Assembly: GCA_024643545.1 (NCBI GenBank)
Contig: JAHEMR010000004.1
Span: 186,001 to 250,000, forward strand
DNA from: Crocinitomicaceae bacterium
GTDB lineage: Bacteria; Bacteroidota; Bacteroidia; Flavobacteriales_D; Crocinitomicaceae
Direction: 5' to 3'
DNA length: 64,000 nucleotides
Within the stretch, counting starts at the first letter, position 1. The number at the start of each line of letters is the position of its first letter. The notes beneath the pieces are model-generated. The model was not told the DNA's origin. It saw only the letters and a program-made list of their open reading frames with translations, and did no database searches. The position numbers and the translations under genes were made by a program. This document shows positions 40,255 through 50,073 of the stretch, piece by piece.

Positions 40255-41616
40255 CTATTCCGAAGGCTGCTCTAGTTCAATATCCTCATTCCAATGTATG
40301 ATTTTCATTCGTTTATCACCACTATGTTTGGTTTCAACCAAAATTTCTTCAATTGGTTTACGGGTAAAAAGTGCAATTTTTATTCGGACATTTTTCACAA
40401 AAGTCTCTCTTCTTTTTTTCAAAGTTTCATAGGAGAGTCCTGCTTCATTAAAGTATTCATTTAAAGCAGACAATTCCATTTCACCATGATTGTGAATGGT
40501 ACATATTATATCCCATTCGACACTGGTGAAGTCCGCTTTTCTCAATTTTTTTTGTCCCCGGTTTAAAAAAGTTAATTTATGCATGCGGCGAATGTAGAAC
40601 AACATGATAAACAGGAGGAAGTTGAAAATTAACGAAATCCAAAGATAATCTTCCTTCGGAAATAATTTTAAAATAGACATTTTTTGAAAAATTGGATATG
40701 TGCCTACTTTATATTCCTTAAATGATTTAAAATTTCTCACTTCTACTTTGAGATCATTATGATTATTCGAGTTCGAAAGGACATACATCAAGTACTTATT
40801 ATCCCTAGATGTGGTGATTTTATGCATGTTCAAGAACAAAGGATTTTCATACGAACTCCAAGAATTATTTTGAATATCCAACTCAATTAATCGATTGTTT
40901 ACGAGTAAAACTTCATTCGATAAGTTTACATTGAGTTTCATGATGCTCAACTTATTGTAGAGCAATTCATTAATCTCTCCAAGTTGTTCCCAGCGTTTTG
41001 TGCGGCAATCATATTTCCAACAATCGCGTAAAAAACGGTCTTTAAGGTGATCGCGGTACATTCCACCTAACACGTAAAAAACATGTTCATCCACTAAAAA
41101 TAAAGGTGCCGATCGTTGAGATGGCTTTACATCGCTCTTAACATTTACTTCGAACCATTCTTTTGCAGTAGGCACATACCTTGTAAAAACATCTTTTACT
41201 TGGAAGAACCCATATCCTCCAAACATGAATACGCTGCCGTTCCATGAAAACATAGGTGCTCCATATTGATTTCTATGCGGGAAACTTTGATCGATTCGTT
41301 TCAGAGTGTCGCGGTATAATTCATATACATTACCACAGCTTTCATGGACAAAATAATACCGATTTTTGGCCATGGACAATACCTTGGTCATTTGCATAAC
41401 TTCCTTAAAAGGTTGTTTTTCGTTATACACATATGTATGCCTAATCCATCTATTAGTACCCGGTTTTTGTGTCCAATAATGTGTTGAATCATCGAGTACG
41501 AAGAACTCGTTATTAAACTTATTGAAATTCATTTGGGCATGTTCACTAACTTTCAACTGACCAAACGTGAGTTGATTTAACGCTAATGCTAAACATAAAA
41601 TGAGCGTTTTTTGCAT
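40255..41616 (-). CDS. Kelch-like periplasmic sensor with TM and cytoplasmic winged-helix domain
   Basis: The ATG at 41616 (MQKTLILCLALALNQLTFGQ) is chosen because it begins a signal peptide. Residues about 30-315 show kelch/beta-propeller-like repeats (VFMFGGYGFF, VFYVLGGMYRD, KYDCRTKRWEQLGE). One TM helix (about 325-343, LWISLIFNFLLFIMLFY) is followed by a basic cytoplasmic region. That region resembles a winged helix: FTSVEWDIICTIHNHGEM, SYETLKKRRETFVKNVR and a beta-hairpin wing. The topology suggests a one-component membrane regulator reading a periplasmic signal. Its place within the polysaccharide locus suggests local control. No named family was recognised. Confidence 0.65.
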   Translation of the reverse strand: MQKTLILCLALALNQLTFGQLKVSEHAQMNFNKFNNEFFVLDDSTHYWTQKPGTNRWIRHTYVYNEKQPFKEVMQMTKVLSMAKNRYYFVHESCGNVYELYRDTLKRIDQSFPHRNQYGAPMFSWNGSVFMFGGYGFFQVKDVFTRYVPTAKEWFEVNVKSDVKPSQRSAPLFLVDEHVFYVLGGMYRDHLKDRFLRDCWKYDCRTKRWEQLGEINELLYNKLSIMKLNVNLSNEVLLVNNRLIELDIQNNSWSSYENPLFLNMHKITTSRDNKYLMYVLSNSNNHNDLKVEVRNFKSFKEYKVGTYPIFQKMSILKLFPKEDYLWISLIFNFLLFIMLFYIRRMHKLTFLNRGQKKLRKADFTSVEWDIICTIHNHGEMELSALNEYFNEAGLSYETLKKRRETFVKNVRIKIALFTRKPIEEILVETKHSGDKRMKIIHWNEDIELEQPSE

Positions 41617-41710
41617 CTTATTTTGTTGAGATAATTTCCTATGATGAATCGTTTTAACTTTCATTTTTTACATTAAAAATTTGGTTTTTTTGTTCGTAAT
41701 TCAAAGAATA

Positions 41711-41722
41711 CTAATCGATTAG
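41711..41722. promoter_or_regulatory. Palindrome CTAATCGATTAG between pgi and the kelch regulator gene
   Basis: A perfect 12-bp palindrome lies about 95 nt upstream of the kelch gene start and just past the pgi stop. It may be an operator. It shares half-sites with the one upstream of wza. Confidence 0.3.
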
Positions 41723-41739
41723 CATTTCATTACTAAAAC

Positions 41740-43377
41740 TTAATGAATGAATTTTTTCAATAAAAATGTAGTGGATGAATCATGCTCAGCTACCAATTGT
41801 TTTTCAATCTCTTGTAGGATACTTGTAGCCAACTGTTTCCCAAGTTCTACACCCCATTGATCGTAACTGAATATGTTCCAAATCACACCCTGAACAAATA
41901 ATTTATGTTCGTACATGGCTACTAACGCACCCAAACTTGCAGGCGTTAATTTTTCGATGAGCAAGGTGTTCGTTGGCTTATTCCCTGAAAAAACTTTGAA
42001 AGGAACTAAAAAAGCGGCTTTTTCGCCTGTTATCTTGAGAACGTCTAATTCACTCTTAACTTTTACCGGTGATTTACCCATTAACAAAGCCTCTGTCTGT
42101 GCAAAGAAATTAGACATTAATTTATCGTGTTGATCTTTGTTTCCATACAAAGATTGCTTGAACCCGATGAAATCAGTTGGGATTAACTTGGTTCCCTGAT
42201 GAATCAATTGAAAAAAGGCATGTTGTGAATTTGTTCCAGGTTCTCCCCAGATAATGGTACCCGTTTGATAATTAACTGGCTTTCCATCTCTTCCAACTTG
42301 TTTTCCATTACTTTCCATAATGCCTTGCTGAAGGTAGGGCGCCAATTTTTGTAAGTATTGGGAATAAGGAATGATTGCTTCACTTTCAGCACCATAAAAA
42401 TTGTTATACCAAATACTCAATAAGGCTAAAATAACCGGAATGTTCTGGTCAAACGATTCTTGTTTGAAATGTTGGTCCATATTGTTTGCACCTTGTAATA
42501 CCGCTTCAAAGTTTGGATATCCAACAGCTAAACTAATGGAAAGTCCAACCGAACTCCAAAGCGAAAATCGTCCTCCTACCCAATCCCACATCGGGAAGAT
42601 GTTTTCAGGAGAAATCCCAAATTCTTGAACCTTATTTACATTCGTCGATACTGCCACGAAATGTTTCGCTACATCCTCGCTCGTTGCTGTTTGTAAAAAC
42701 CAAGTACGAATCGCCTCCGCATTTGTCAAGGTTTCTTGTGTGGTAAAAGTCTTCGAGACAATCACAAACAGAGTGGTTTCGGGATTTAACTTTTTGATGA
42801 CTTCTTGAACGTGATCCCCGTCAACATTGGACACAAAATGCACGTTCAAGTGATTCTTGTAAAACTGTAAGGCTTCTACGACCATTGCTGGACCCAAGTC
42901 GGAACCGCCAATACCAATGTTTACGACATCCGTTATTGACTTTCCAGTATAGCCTTTGTTTTGTCCCGAAATGATGCTTTCAGAAAAGGATTTCATTTTG
43001 GCTTGAACCTCTTTAATTTCTGGAATGATGTTTTCACCATCGATAAGAATTGCGTTTTGATCCTCCGAACGCAATGCCGTATGTAATACCGCTCTGTTTT
43101 CTGTTTGATTGATTAAATCGCCTTCGAAATACTTTTTGATTGCGTCAGCCAAATCGACTTCCTCTGCCAAAGAAAGCAACAAATTCATCGTTTCATCAGT
43201 CACTCTGTTTTTGGAATAATCTACTAAGAAATCGTTCCATTCGATGTGCATTTTTTCAGTTCGTAAGGGATCAGCAGCAAACAAATCGTGCATCTGCACG
43301 TCATTCATTTGTTCAAAATGCGCTTGTAATTTTTGCCAAGCGGCTGTTTGTGTGGGGTTAATTGATTGTAAAGCCAT
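41740..43377 (-). CDS. pgi: Glucose-6-phosphate isomerase
   Basis: Pgi interconverts glucose 6-phosphate and fructose 6-phosphate in glycolysis, and it links to sugar nucleotide supply. [16 protein letters not shown], the Pgi signatures [16 protein letters not shown] and [16 protein letters not shown], and [12 protein letters not shown] at the C-terminus are diagnostic. The start at ATG 43377 ([11 protein letters not shown]) is preferred over the ORF-track start eight codons upstream. Its position inside a polysaccharide locus may be coincidental or may supply fructose 6-phosphate for GDP-mannose/fucose and amino sugars. Confidence 0.95.
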   Translation of the reverse strand: MALQSINPTQTAAWQKLQAHFEQMNDVQMHDLFAADPLRTEKMHIEWNDFLVDYSKNRVTDETMNLLLSLAEEVDLADAIKKYFEGDLINQTENRAVLHTALRSEDQNAILIDGENIIPEIKEVQAKMKSFSESIISGQNKGYTGKSITDVVNIGIGGSDLGPAMVVEALQFYKNHLNVHFVSNVDGDHVQEVIKKLNPETTLFVIVSKTFTTQETLTNAEAIRTWFLQTATSEDVAKHFVAVSTNVNKVQEFGISPENIFPMWDWVGGRFSLWSSVGLSISLAVGYPNFEAVLQGANNMDQHFKQESFDQNIPVILALLSIWYNNFYGAESEAIIPYSQYLQKLAPYLQQGIMESNGKQVGRDGKPVNYQTGTIIWGEPGTNSQHAFFQLIHQGTKLIPTDFIGFKQSLYGNKDQHDKLMSNFFAQTEALLMGKSPVKVKSELDVLKITGEKAAFLVPFKVFSGNKPTNTLLIEKLTPASLGALVAMYEHKLFVQGVIWNIFSYDQWGVELGKQLATSILQEIEKQLVAEHDSSTTFLLKKFIH

Positions 43378-43469
43378 TATTATGTAGTTGATTGTGCACA
43401 AGCAAGGTGCATTTTTGTATTGTATTAAGTATTTTTATTCACTCAAGAATACTGAGAAGCGCATAAAAT

Positions 43470-44210
43470 TTAAATGAACTGTTTTAGTTTACTGCTCATC
43501 TTTCGCATTAGTATCCAAAAAGGAAAAGCCATCCTGTTTTTACGTAAAGCTCGTATATCCTCCCTAGATTTTTTATATAAGTTTTGCCATTTGGAGCTTG
43601 CGCCTCCGATTCTCATGTGTGTTATTACAAGGGGTATATAAGTGAACTTGTATGCTTCCTTTGAAAAACAGCGCAATAAAAAATCGTAATCCGCTGCAAT
43701 TTTAAATGAGGTATCGAACCGTCCAAGTTGGGTGTAAACGTCTTTTTTGATAAAGCATGTTGGATGTGGTGGCATCCATCCTTTACGCAACAAGTATTTA
43801 GTAAATTCCTGGCTTTTCCAATAACGAATTACACGTCCACTTTCAGAAGAAATGTACTTCAAATCTCCGTAGATTCCATCTGAATGTGTCGCTACTAATT
43901 GTTGTTTTATTTGCGCCAAGATTTCTTGATCAGCGAAGTAATCATCTGAATGCAGAAATCCAATGATTGAACCAGATGCTCGTTCAACTCCTTTGTTTAA
44001 CGCGTCATATATGCCTTTATCTTTCTCAGATTTCCAATGTACACGTTCGTCCTCAATGGAGCTCAACCATTCTTTCGTTCCATCGGTCGAGGCGCCATCC
44101 ACAACAATCCATTCCCAGTCTATGAAACTTTGACTCGATAGTGACTCCCATGCCTGCTTTATGGTCGGCAATGAGTTATAGGCTGCTGTGATAATGGAAA
44201 AGGTAGTCAT
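43470..44210 (-). CDS. Family 2 glycosyltransferase
   Basis: The GT-A fold features are FSIITAAYNSLPTIKQAWES, the nucleotide-binding WIVVDGASTDGTKEWL, the DxD-like HSDDYF and a C-terminal DYDFLLRC. This family uses nucleotide sugars in the cytoplasm; the donor and acceptor are unknown. The ATG overlaps the carbamoyltransferase stop by 4 nt, so the two are translationally coupled and probably act on the same glycan. Confidence 0.9.
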   Translation of the reverse strand: MTTFSIITAAYNSLPTIKQAWESLSSQSFIDWEWIVVDGASTDGTKEWLSSIEDERVHWKSEKDKGIYDALNKGVERASGSIIGFLHSDDYFADQEILAQIKQQLVATHSDGIYGDLKYISSESGRVIRYWKSQEFTKYLLRKGWMPPHPTCFIKKDVYTQLGRFDTSFKIAADYDFLLRCFSKEAYKFTYIPLVITHMRIGGASSKWQNLYKKSREDIRALRKNRMAFPFWILMRKMSSKLKQFI

Positions 44211-45982
44211 TCTTGTATTTCCGTATTAACTTGAGATTTATTTGTTAAATCCCTGGATTCTACAACGATGTTCTCCATCACTAACATGTCCATATTGGTC
44301 CGAAGAAAACAATTTATGGCTTCAATTGGTGCATTTACAATTGGTTCATTTTCATTGAATGATGTGTTCAATAGAATCGGAACACCGGTTTCCTTGAAAA
44401 AGACACTAATTAGTTCATGATAACGTTTGGAATTTGCTTTATCCACGGTTTGCAATCTTCCTGATCCATCGGCGTGGGTGACGGCTGGAATTTCGGCTTG
44501 TTTTTCCTTTCGAATGGGGAGAACTTTTTCCATAAACGGAACAGGTTCATCCAATTCAAACCAATTTTTAACCTCTTCTTTGAGAATACTTGGTGCAAAT
44601 GGACGAAAACTTTCCCTGCGTTTGATTTTTAAATTTAATATTTCTTTGGCATCCTCACGTCTCGGATCAGCGATAATTGAACGTCCACCAAGGGCTCTTG
44701 GTCCAAACTCTGCTCGACCATTGAACCAACCAACTACTCCCCCATTTGTTAAGCATTTTACAATTTCTGGATAAAGCTCGGCGTCTTCCATTTCACGATA
44801 AGATAAATTCAAACGATCGCATTCCGACTTTATGAATTCATTGCTGAATTTACTTCCGGTATTTGCGTTGAAAACCGGTTCGCACCTTGTCTGATTTGCA
44901 AGCATGTGCTCAACCCAATAAGCACTTCCCATGGAAATTCCAGCGTCATGTCCTGCGCTCGGTATATACACTTCTTTAAATGGCGTGTTTCTTGTTATTT
45001 TTCCATTAGCCACACTATTTTGAGCAACTCCACCGGCAATACACACTTTGGTTAATCCTGTTATTTTGTGCAAATACGTTAAAACATGGAAAATAATTTC
45101 TTCCGTATACCTTTGCACGGATGCCGCTAAATCTTTGTGATACCGTGTTAATTCTTCATCTTTAACACGAACCTTTCCAAATCTAGCTTCCATTTTTTCA
45201 TTGAATAGCGAATGAACCAACGGCATGAAATCCTCCGAATAATATACATATCCTTTATGCGGTGATTGAAAATAAGACAAATTCAAACGAAACAACCCGT
45301 CTGGAATAAGTTGAACTACATCGCGAAGTAAATCCACATATTTTGGTTCACCGTATGGAGCAAGGCCCATCACCTTGTATTCATCACCGTAATATGGGAA
45401 ACCTAACAATTGGGTCATTGCCGTGTAAAAAACGCCAACGGAATGAGGGAAGTCAATGTCTTCCAAGACCTCAATATTCGTTCCTTTTCCGCGTGCCAAC
45501 ATCGTCGTCGTAAAATCTCCTGCTCCGTCGATGGATAAAATCGCAGCTTCTTCAAAGGGTGATGGATAAAACGCCGATGCCAAGTGACTTCGGTGGTGCT
45601 CCACGTTTTTAATTTTAGCTTCTAGATCTGTTAAGGATAATGTAGCGTCTACTTTTTGCAATTCGGCCGCAATGCTCCCTATTTTTTTTGCGTTAGACAA
45701 GCGATTCACGGCGTATTTTAAAACGTGGATCGGTGACTGCATGATAAATGCAAGTTTCTTTTTGAACTTCGCCTTCGGGTCGCGTCCAATGCAGATGTAA
45801 TTGACATCTTTCAGTGATACACCGGCTTCCTTTAAGCAAAACTCAATCGCTTGAACAGGAAAACCTGCCCAGTGTTTTGTGCGTGTAAATCGTTCTTCCT
45901 CTGTCGCGGCAATTAATTTACCGTTGACTAAAATGGCTGCTGAGGCATCAGCGTGGTAGGCGTTTATTCCCAGTATGATCAT
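44207..45982 (-). CDS. NodU/CmcH-family carbamoyltransferase
   Basis: These enzymes transfer a carbamoyl group from carbamoyl phosphate, via carbamoyl-AMP, to hydroxyls of sugars or antibiotics. The N-terminal Kae1-like domain shows ILGINAYHADASAAILV, NVEHHRSHLASAFYPSPF and ILSIDGAGDFTT. The C-terminal domain shows GWFNGRAEFGPRALGGRSI and LNTSFNENEPIVNAP. The length of 591 is typical. In this locus it probably carbamoylates a sugar of the surface polysaccharide. An octamer array lies 2 nt upstream of its ATG in the opposite orientation, leaving no obvious ribosome-binding site. Confidence 0.9.
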   Translation of the reverse strand: MIILGINAYHADASAAILVNGKLIAATEEERFTRTKHWAGFPVQAIEFCLKEAGVSLKDVNYICIGRDPKAKFKKKLAFIMQSPIHVLKYAVNRLSNAKKIGSIAAELQKVDATLSLTDLEAKIKNVEHHRSHLASAFYPSPFEEAAILSIDGAGDFTTTMLARGKGTNIEVLEDIDFPHSVGVFYTAMTQLLGFPYYGDEYKVMGLAPYGEPKYVDLLRDVVQLIPDGLFRLNLSYFQSPHKGYVYYSEDFMPLVHSLFNEKMEARFGKVRVKDEELTRYHKDLAASVQRYTEEIIFHVLTYLHKITGLTKVCIAGGVAQNSVANGKITRNTPFKEVYIPSAGHDAGISMGSAYWVEHMLANQTRCEPVFNANTGSKFSNEFIKSECDRLNLSYREMEDAELYPEIVKCLTNGGVVGWFNGRAEFGPRALGGRSIIADPRREDAKEILNLKIKRRESFRPFAPSILKEEVKNWFELDEPVPFMEKVLPIRKEKQAEIPAVTHADGSGRLQTVDKANSKRYHELISVFFKETGVPILLNTSFNENEPIVNAPIEAINCFLRTNMDMLVMENIVVESRDLTNKSQVNTEIQE

Positions 45983-45984
45983 GT

Positions 45985-46064
45985 TAATGTGCTAATTATT
46001 CAATGTGCTAATTATTCAATGTGCTAATGTGCTAATGATTCAATGTGCTAATGTGCTAATGGTT
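45985..46064. repeat. Octamer-repeat array inside the polysaccharide locus
   Basis: Ten 8-bp units in register (TAATGTGC, TAATTATT, CAATGTGC, TAATTATT, CAATGTGC, TAATGTGC, TAATGATT, CAATGTGC, TAATGTGC, TAATGGTT). It fills most of the gap between two minus-strand genes and touches the start side of the carbamoyltransferase gene. Confidence 0.9.
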
Positions 46065-46105
46065 TGAAATTTGGTATAAAGATCTCAAACTGATTCATCG
46101 TCGAA

Positions 46106-47263
46106 CTATAATATACTGATAAACATTTTATTATATTCCTGAAGTAAATCTTCTTGGGTTTCAAATATTCTTTTTTGTGCAAAAACATATGCTCCTTTAC
46201 TCCAGTTTTGGTATTCTTCGTTGTTCATGGAGACAAGCGCTTGAATGACCTTTGAAAGTTCGTTGTGATCGACATCCCAACCTGCTTGAAAATTCGTTAA
46301 GGACCTCCAAGGAGTGTGCTTTGAAATGATTACAGGACGAGCCTTAGTGAAACTTTCAACGATGGCATGTCCGTAGTTTTCGCCCTCACTCGGTAGCAAT
46401 AAGGCATGGGCCGCTTCAAGCTTTGCTGGAACTTCTTCTGACTTACAAACTCCTTGATAACGAACGACAATGTTTTTTGGTAACTGTTTAATAAGCTGCT
46501 CGCATTGATTCCAATACTCGAAATCATAACACGTTCCATATAAATCGAGTTCGACGGTTTCTTGCAAATCCTTTAATGCTTTTAGTCCATGCATGGTGCC
46601 TTTCTCTGGTGCGATGCGTCCAATGGAAACGAGTTTAACACTCCCCTGCTTTTTTGTGATTTCTTTTATAGTATTTTTTTCCTGTCGTGCAACATTGGCT
46701 AAAACGGAAATCTTAACGCGTTTACCAATAACATTCTTAATATCCATTGCTTCTTCTTCAGATGTCGCGTGAAAAAGTACGTTTGAATAGGCATTGATCC
46801 ATCGCATAAAACTCAAAAAAAGTAACTTCTTAAATGATTTTACTGCTAATGCATGCGGACTCAACATTCCTCTTGCGGCAACGATTGTTTTTAAACCCAA
46901 ATCATTACCAATTCCAACGGGCCATTGTGAAAATTTACGTGAATAAATTCCATTAACGTAAAGCACCTTTACTTGGATATCTTGAATTACAGCTTTCAAT
47001 TTTCCTTTGGATAACTGATCTTCAGAAAAATAATATACCCATACATTTTCACCTTGCTTCAACCACTGATTAGGTGTAATTCCAAGGTATAATTCATTGC
47101 TGCAATAATCCGTATTGCGAGTCAAAATGTAAAAGTCTATTTCAGGTAAGGCAGCCACCAAATTGGATACTGAACTTACTGGGCCTCCGGAATTCGTTCC
47201 TGGCAAGTACCAGTCGATGGTAATGGCGATTTTTGATGCTAATTGATTTTGTAGGCTTGGCAT
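46106..47263 (-). CDS. Family 4 glycosyltransferase
   Basis: The GT-B fold is visible from AITIDWYLPGTNSGGPVSSV at the N-terminus and the GT4 donor-binding region: VSIGRIAPEKGTMHGL, LLLPSEGENYGHAIVES. The glutamate of the EX7E-type motif lies in EGENYGHAIVE. It probably adds a hexose or deoxyhexose in assembling the repeat unit, but specificity is not predictable. It starts 1 nt after the next gene's stop in the same operon. Confidence 0.88.
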   Translation of the reverse strand: MPSLQNQLASKIAITIDWYLPGTNSGGPVSSVSNLVAALPEIDFYILTRNTDYCSNELYLGITPNQWLKQGENVWVYYFSEDQLSKGKLKAVIQDIQVKVLYVNGIYSRKFSQWPVGIGNDLGLKTIVAARGMLSPHALAVKSFKKLLFLSFMRWINAYSNVLFHATSEEEAMDIKNVIGKRVKISVLANVARQEKNTIKEITKKQGSVKLVSIGRIAPEKGTMHGLKALKDLQETVELDLYGTCYDFEYWNQCEQLIKQLPKNIVVRYQGVCKSEEVPAKLEAAHALLLPSEGENYGHAIVESFTKARPVIISKHTPWRSLTNFQAGWDVDHNELSKVIQALVSMNNEEYQNWSKGAYVFAQKRIFETQEDLLQEYNKMFISIL

Positions 47264-47264
47264 T

Positions 47265-48284
47265 CTAATTTAGGAGCGATTGGTATATCTCGAAGTATTT
47301 ATCTGAAATGGTTTTTGGATCAAATCTTTTGACATTTTCAAATCCTTCTTGGATGAGTTTTTCACGAAATTCGTTATCGGAAATGAGTTTTTGAAGTCCT
47401 TCACGCATGGATTGAACACTCATGGGGTCTACCAAAAGTGCTCCATCCCCAGCCACTTCCGGCATCGAAGAGCAATTGCTCGTAATGACCGCTCTCCCAA
47501 TTGCTTGGGCTTCGATTATCGGCATTCCAAATCCCTCGAGCGTTGAACATAACATTAACACATCAGCTTGACGGTATTTTTGAATCAATTCTTCAAAGGA
47601 AAGACTGGAAGCAAGTTCAAAGGATTGACCTTCCAATAACTTCATTTCTTCCTCATTGAGTTTTGCAATTATGGATAAATGAACGTTCAATCCTTTCGTC
47701 GCCTCCAAAACGCGCGTTAAATTTTTATTCGGCGCCGAACCAAGGAGTAAGATCGTTGGGCATTCGACATTAAATGCTTTTTCATGGAGAGTAAATCGTG
47801 AATCAATAACCGTTGGTATCACATGAATTTTTCCTTTCCAAGTTGGAAAAAAACGCAAGACATCGTTCTTAGTTGCTTCGCTTACTGTTGTCACGGCATC
47901 CGCTTTTCGCATGGGTCCAGTAAGCCAAAAAAACTTAAAGATTGAATGCTTCATTCCCCTTGATTCGTGTAAAAAGCCAACATCGTGAATGGTTAAGACT
48001 TTTCTCTTCATACGTGGCACGCCCCAAATCAAAAAATGGGTATCCCCTGTGATATGGTAAACGTCTGCACTTGGTGATTTTCGAACTGCAAAAATACTGC
48101 GCAATCGTTTCAAAAATCCTTTTGAAAAATAAGGAGCATTCCACTGTTTTACCAATGCTTTTTTAGCCAAATTGTCGCCAATCGTATGAAAGTAGTTTTC
48201 GATCGAAAAATTACCGTAAGGTCTTGGTTTTCTATTAAGGAAGGTGACTTTCAAAGCGCTATTTTGCCCTGTTTTATTATTCAT
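47265..48284 (-). CDS. Family 4 glycosyltransferase
   Basis: The N-terminal domain contains SIENYFHTIGDNL and TIHDVGFLHESRG, the latter typical of mannosyl- or rhamnosyltransferase-like GT4 enzymes. The C-terminal donor domain has ILLLGSAPNKNLTRVLEA and LMLCSTLEGFGMPIIEAQAIG, carrying the E-x7-E motif, and SSMPEVAGDGALLVDP. The acceptor is unknown. It overlaps the asnB-like gene by 8 nt. Confidence 0.9.
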   Translation of the reverse strand: MNNKTGQNSALKVTFLNRKPRPYGNFSIENYFHTIGDNLAKKALVKQWNAPYFSKGFLKRLRSIFAVRKSPSADVYHITGDTHFLIWGVPRMKRKVLTIHDVGFLHESRGMKHSIFKFFWLTGPMRKADAVTTVSEATKNDVLRFFPTWKGKIHVIPTVIDSRFTLHEKAFNVECPTILLLGSAPNKNLTRVLEATKGLNVHLSIIAKLNEEEMKLLEGQSFELASSLSFEELIQKYRQADVLMLCSTLEGFGMPIIEAQAIGRAVITSNCSSMPEVAGDGALLVDPMSVQSMREGLQKLISDNEFREKLIQEGFENVKRFDPKTISDKYFEIYQSLLN

Positions 48285-50073
48285 ACATCACATTGAGTCC
48301 ATTTCTGTCCATCCAATCTTCCAATGCGACGATTGACCACCATCGACTCCAAGAGATTTCTCCTTTCCCTGAAAGAAATTGATTCCATTCTGGTAAAAGA
48401 CTTGGGCCTTCCATTCGCTTTGTAAAATTGACTATTCTCGTCTCGCAAAATCCACGCAGTTCATTTTTCATCCACTGTTCCCAAGGAAGTGTGAATCCTT
48501 TTTTCTGTCGATCATATACAGCTCTTGGAAGTTCCGTTTCAAAGGCAGAAATCAACAAATCCTTTGGACGTGAACCCAATTTCATTTTATCCGGAATCGC
48601 CAATGCGAAATCTACTAAATCTCCATCCATAAATGGAGCACGCAGTTCGAGTCCAACAGCCATGCTATACTGGTCACTATCACGCAGCAATACCGGTTGC
48701 ATATAATATTCCCATTCTTGCAGGGAAAACAGTGCTTGTGAAAACGCACCTTTTTCCTTCGGAGGGAGAAGTGTTGGTTTATTTAAATGAAAATACTCTT
48801 CGATGCTACATTGGTCGAAAAGTATGCGTTGATAAGCATAGGCATTTCCTCCATATTTGGCTACGGCAGCTGCTATTTCCAACCCTTTTCGTTTTTCGAA
48901 AGAAAGGAATGATTGAAGCCTTGATCCGAGGCCAATCCAACTGCGTTTTTTCCAATCTGACATTTTTCTAAAGTAAGGATAACCTAAAAACCATTCGTCC
49001 CCTCCTATTCCTGATAAAGCCATTTTGAATCCTGCTGCTTGGGTATATTTAGACACGACATATGTATTTAATCCATCACCACTTGGGTGGTCTGTCGCTG
49101 CAAGTCCTTCGGACAATAGGTCAAGGAAATCATTCGGTTTCAGGTGAATTTCGTGGTGATTTGTCTGATACCTTTTAGCCACCTCTGATGCGATGTGATG
49201 TTCACTAAAATCAGATTCATCAAAAGAAACGGTGAAGGTGTTAAGGTCCGCACCCAGTTGTTGTCCTGCTATAGCTGTAATAATACTTGAATCAACTCCT
49301 CCAGAAAGGAATGAAGCAAAGGGGACATCGCTTACCAAACGCTTTTCTACGGCAGCTGTGACTTTATCCTTCACTTGTTTTAAGACATCTGTTCTGGATG
49401 TCATTTGTCCCGAATATGGATTCGCACGAACGAAATTTCCTTGTTCCAATATTTTTCCTTCTTTCAAGAGGGAATAACTACCCGGCTTAAATTCCTGGAT
49501 GCCTTCTACAAGGGTTCCACCTGGTATGGTTTGCCAAAACAACCAATTACTAATTTGTTTGGTACTTACTTGATTTAAACTAGGAAACATTTGCATTAGC
49601 ACACGAACTTCACTTGCAAAACCGAAGTACTTATCTGTTTGATGGAAATACAGTGGTTTTTTTCCAAAACGATCGCGTGCAAGCAATAGGGTTTGATCTT
49701 GTCTGTCATAAAATGCAAAAGCAAACATTCCTTCAAGATCGGACAATGCTTGATTTCCTTTTTGAATTAACAAAGCCATTAATACTTCCGTATCGCTGTT
49801 TGTTTTCCAAGGATAAGACAAGGTATTTTTTAACTGTTGAAAATTATAGATTTCCCCATTGAAAACGATCACATATCGTCCTGTGTGATCCTGAAATGGC
49901 TGATTTGATCTTTCATTCGTATCGATAATACTCAAACGGCTATGGTACAAGTCAATCCCCTGCTCACCCCAATGTGCTTGTGCATCCGGTCCACGGTGAG
50001 CCAACTGTGCCAAAATACTTGCATTCGCGAAGTTTTTTTGTTGGGTTGAATTATATCCTGCTATTCCGCACAT
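48277..50073 (-). CDS. asnB: Asparagine synthase (glutamine-hydrolysing) family protein
   Basis: The Ntn glutaminase domain has Cys2 as nucleophile (MCGIAGYNS) and GEIYNFQQL. The synthetase domain contains the PP-loop FLSGGVDSSIITA and LSGIGGDEWFLGYP. At 598 residues it has AsnB-type length. In polysaccharide loci such paralogues often amidate a uronic acid or another carboxylate of the glycan instead of making asparagine. Which applies here is unclear. It overlaps the following glycosyltransferase by 8 nt and is preceded by 75 nt of repetitive AT/CG words after the wzy-like stop. Confidence 0.85.
   Translation of the reverse strand: MCGIAGYNSTQQKNFANASILAQLAHRGPDAQAHWGEQGIDLYHSRLSIIDTNERSNQPFQDHTGRYVIVFNGEIYNFQQLKNTLSYPWKTNSDTEVLMALLIQKGNQALSDLEGMFAFAFYDRQDQTLLLARDRFGKKPLYFHQTDKYFGFASEVRVLMQMFPSLNQVSTKQISNWLFWQTIPGGTLVEGIQEFKPGSYSLLKEGKILEQGNFVRANPYSGQMTSRTDVLKQVKDKVTAAVEKRLVSDVPFASFLSGGVDSSIITAIAGQQLGADLNTFTVSFDESDFSEHHIASEVAKRYQTNHHEIHLKPNDFLDLLSEGLAATDHPSGDGLNTYVVSKYTQAAGFKMALSGIGGDEWFLGYPYFRKMSDWKKRSWIGLGSRLQSFLSFEKRKGLEIAAAVAKYGGNAYAYQRILFDQCSIEEYFHLNKPTLLPPKEKGAFSQALFSLQEWEYYMQPVLLRDSDQYSMAVGLELRAPFMDGDLVDFALAIPDKMKLGSRPKDLLISAFETELPRAVYDRQKKGFTLPWEQWMKNELRGFCETRIVNFTKRMEGPSLLPEWNQFLSGKGEISWSRWWSIVALEDWMDRNGLNVMYE

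Noticed and set aside
43392-43401. TTGTGCACAA palindrome upstream of pgi
   Set aside because: A 10-bp palindrome alone is expected by chance at this scale; no promoter box is positioned around it.
44427-44774. 115-residue plus-strand ORF
   Set aside because: Antisense to the carbamoyltransferase, whose frame has clear family motifs; no promoter or recognisable protein features.
48633-48971. 112-residue plus-strand ORF
   Set aside because: Antisense shadow of the asnB-like gene with no signal, motif or upstream promoter.
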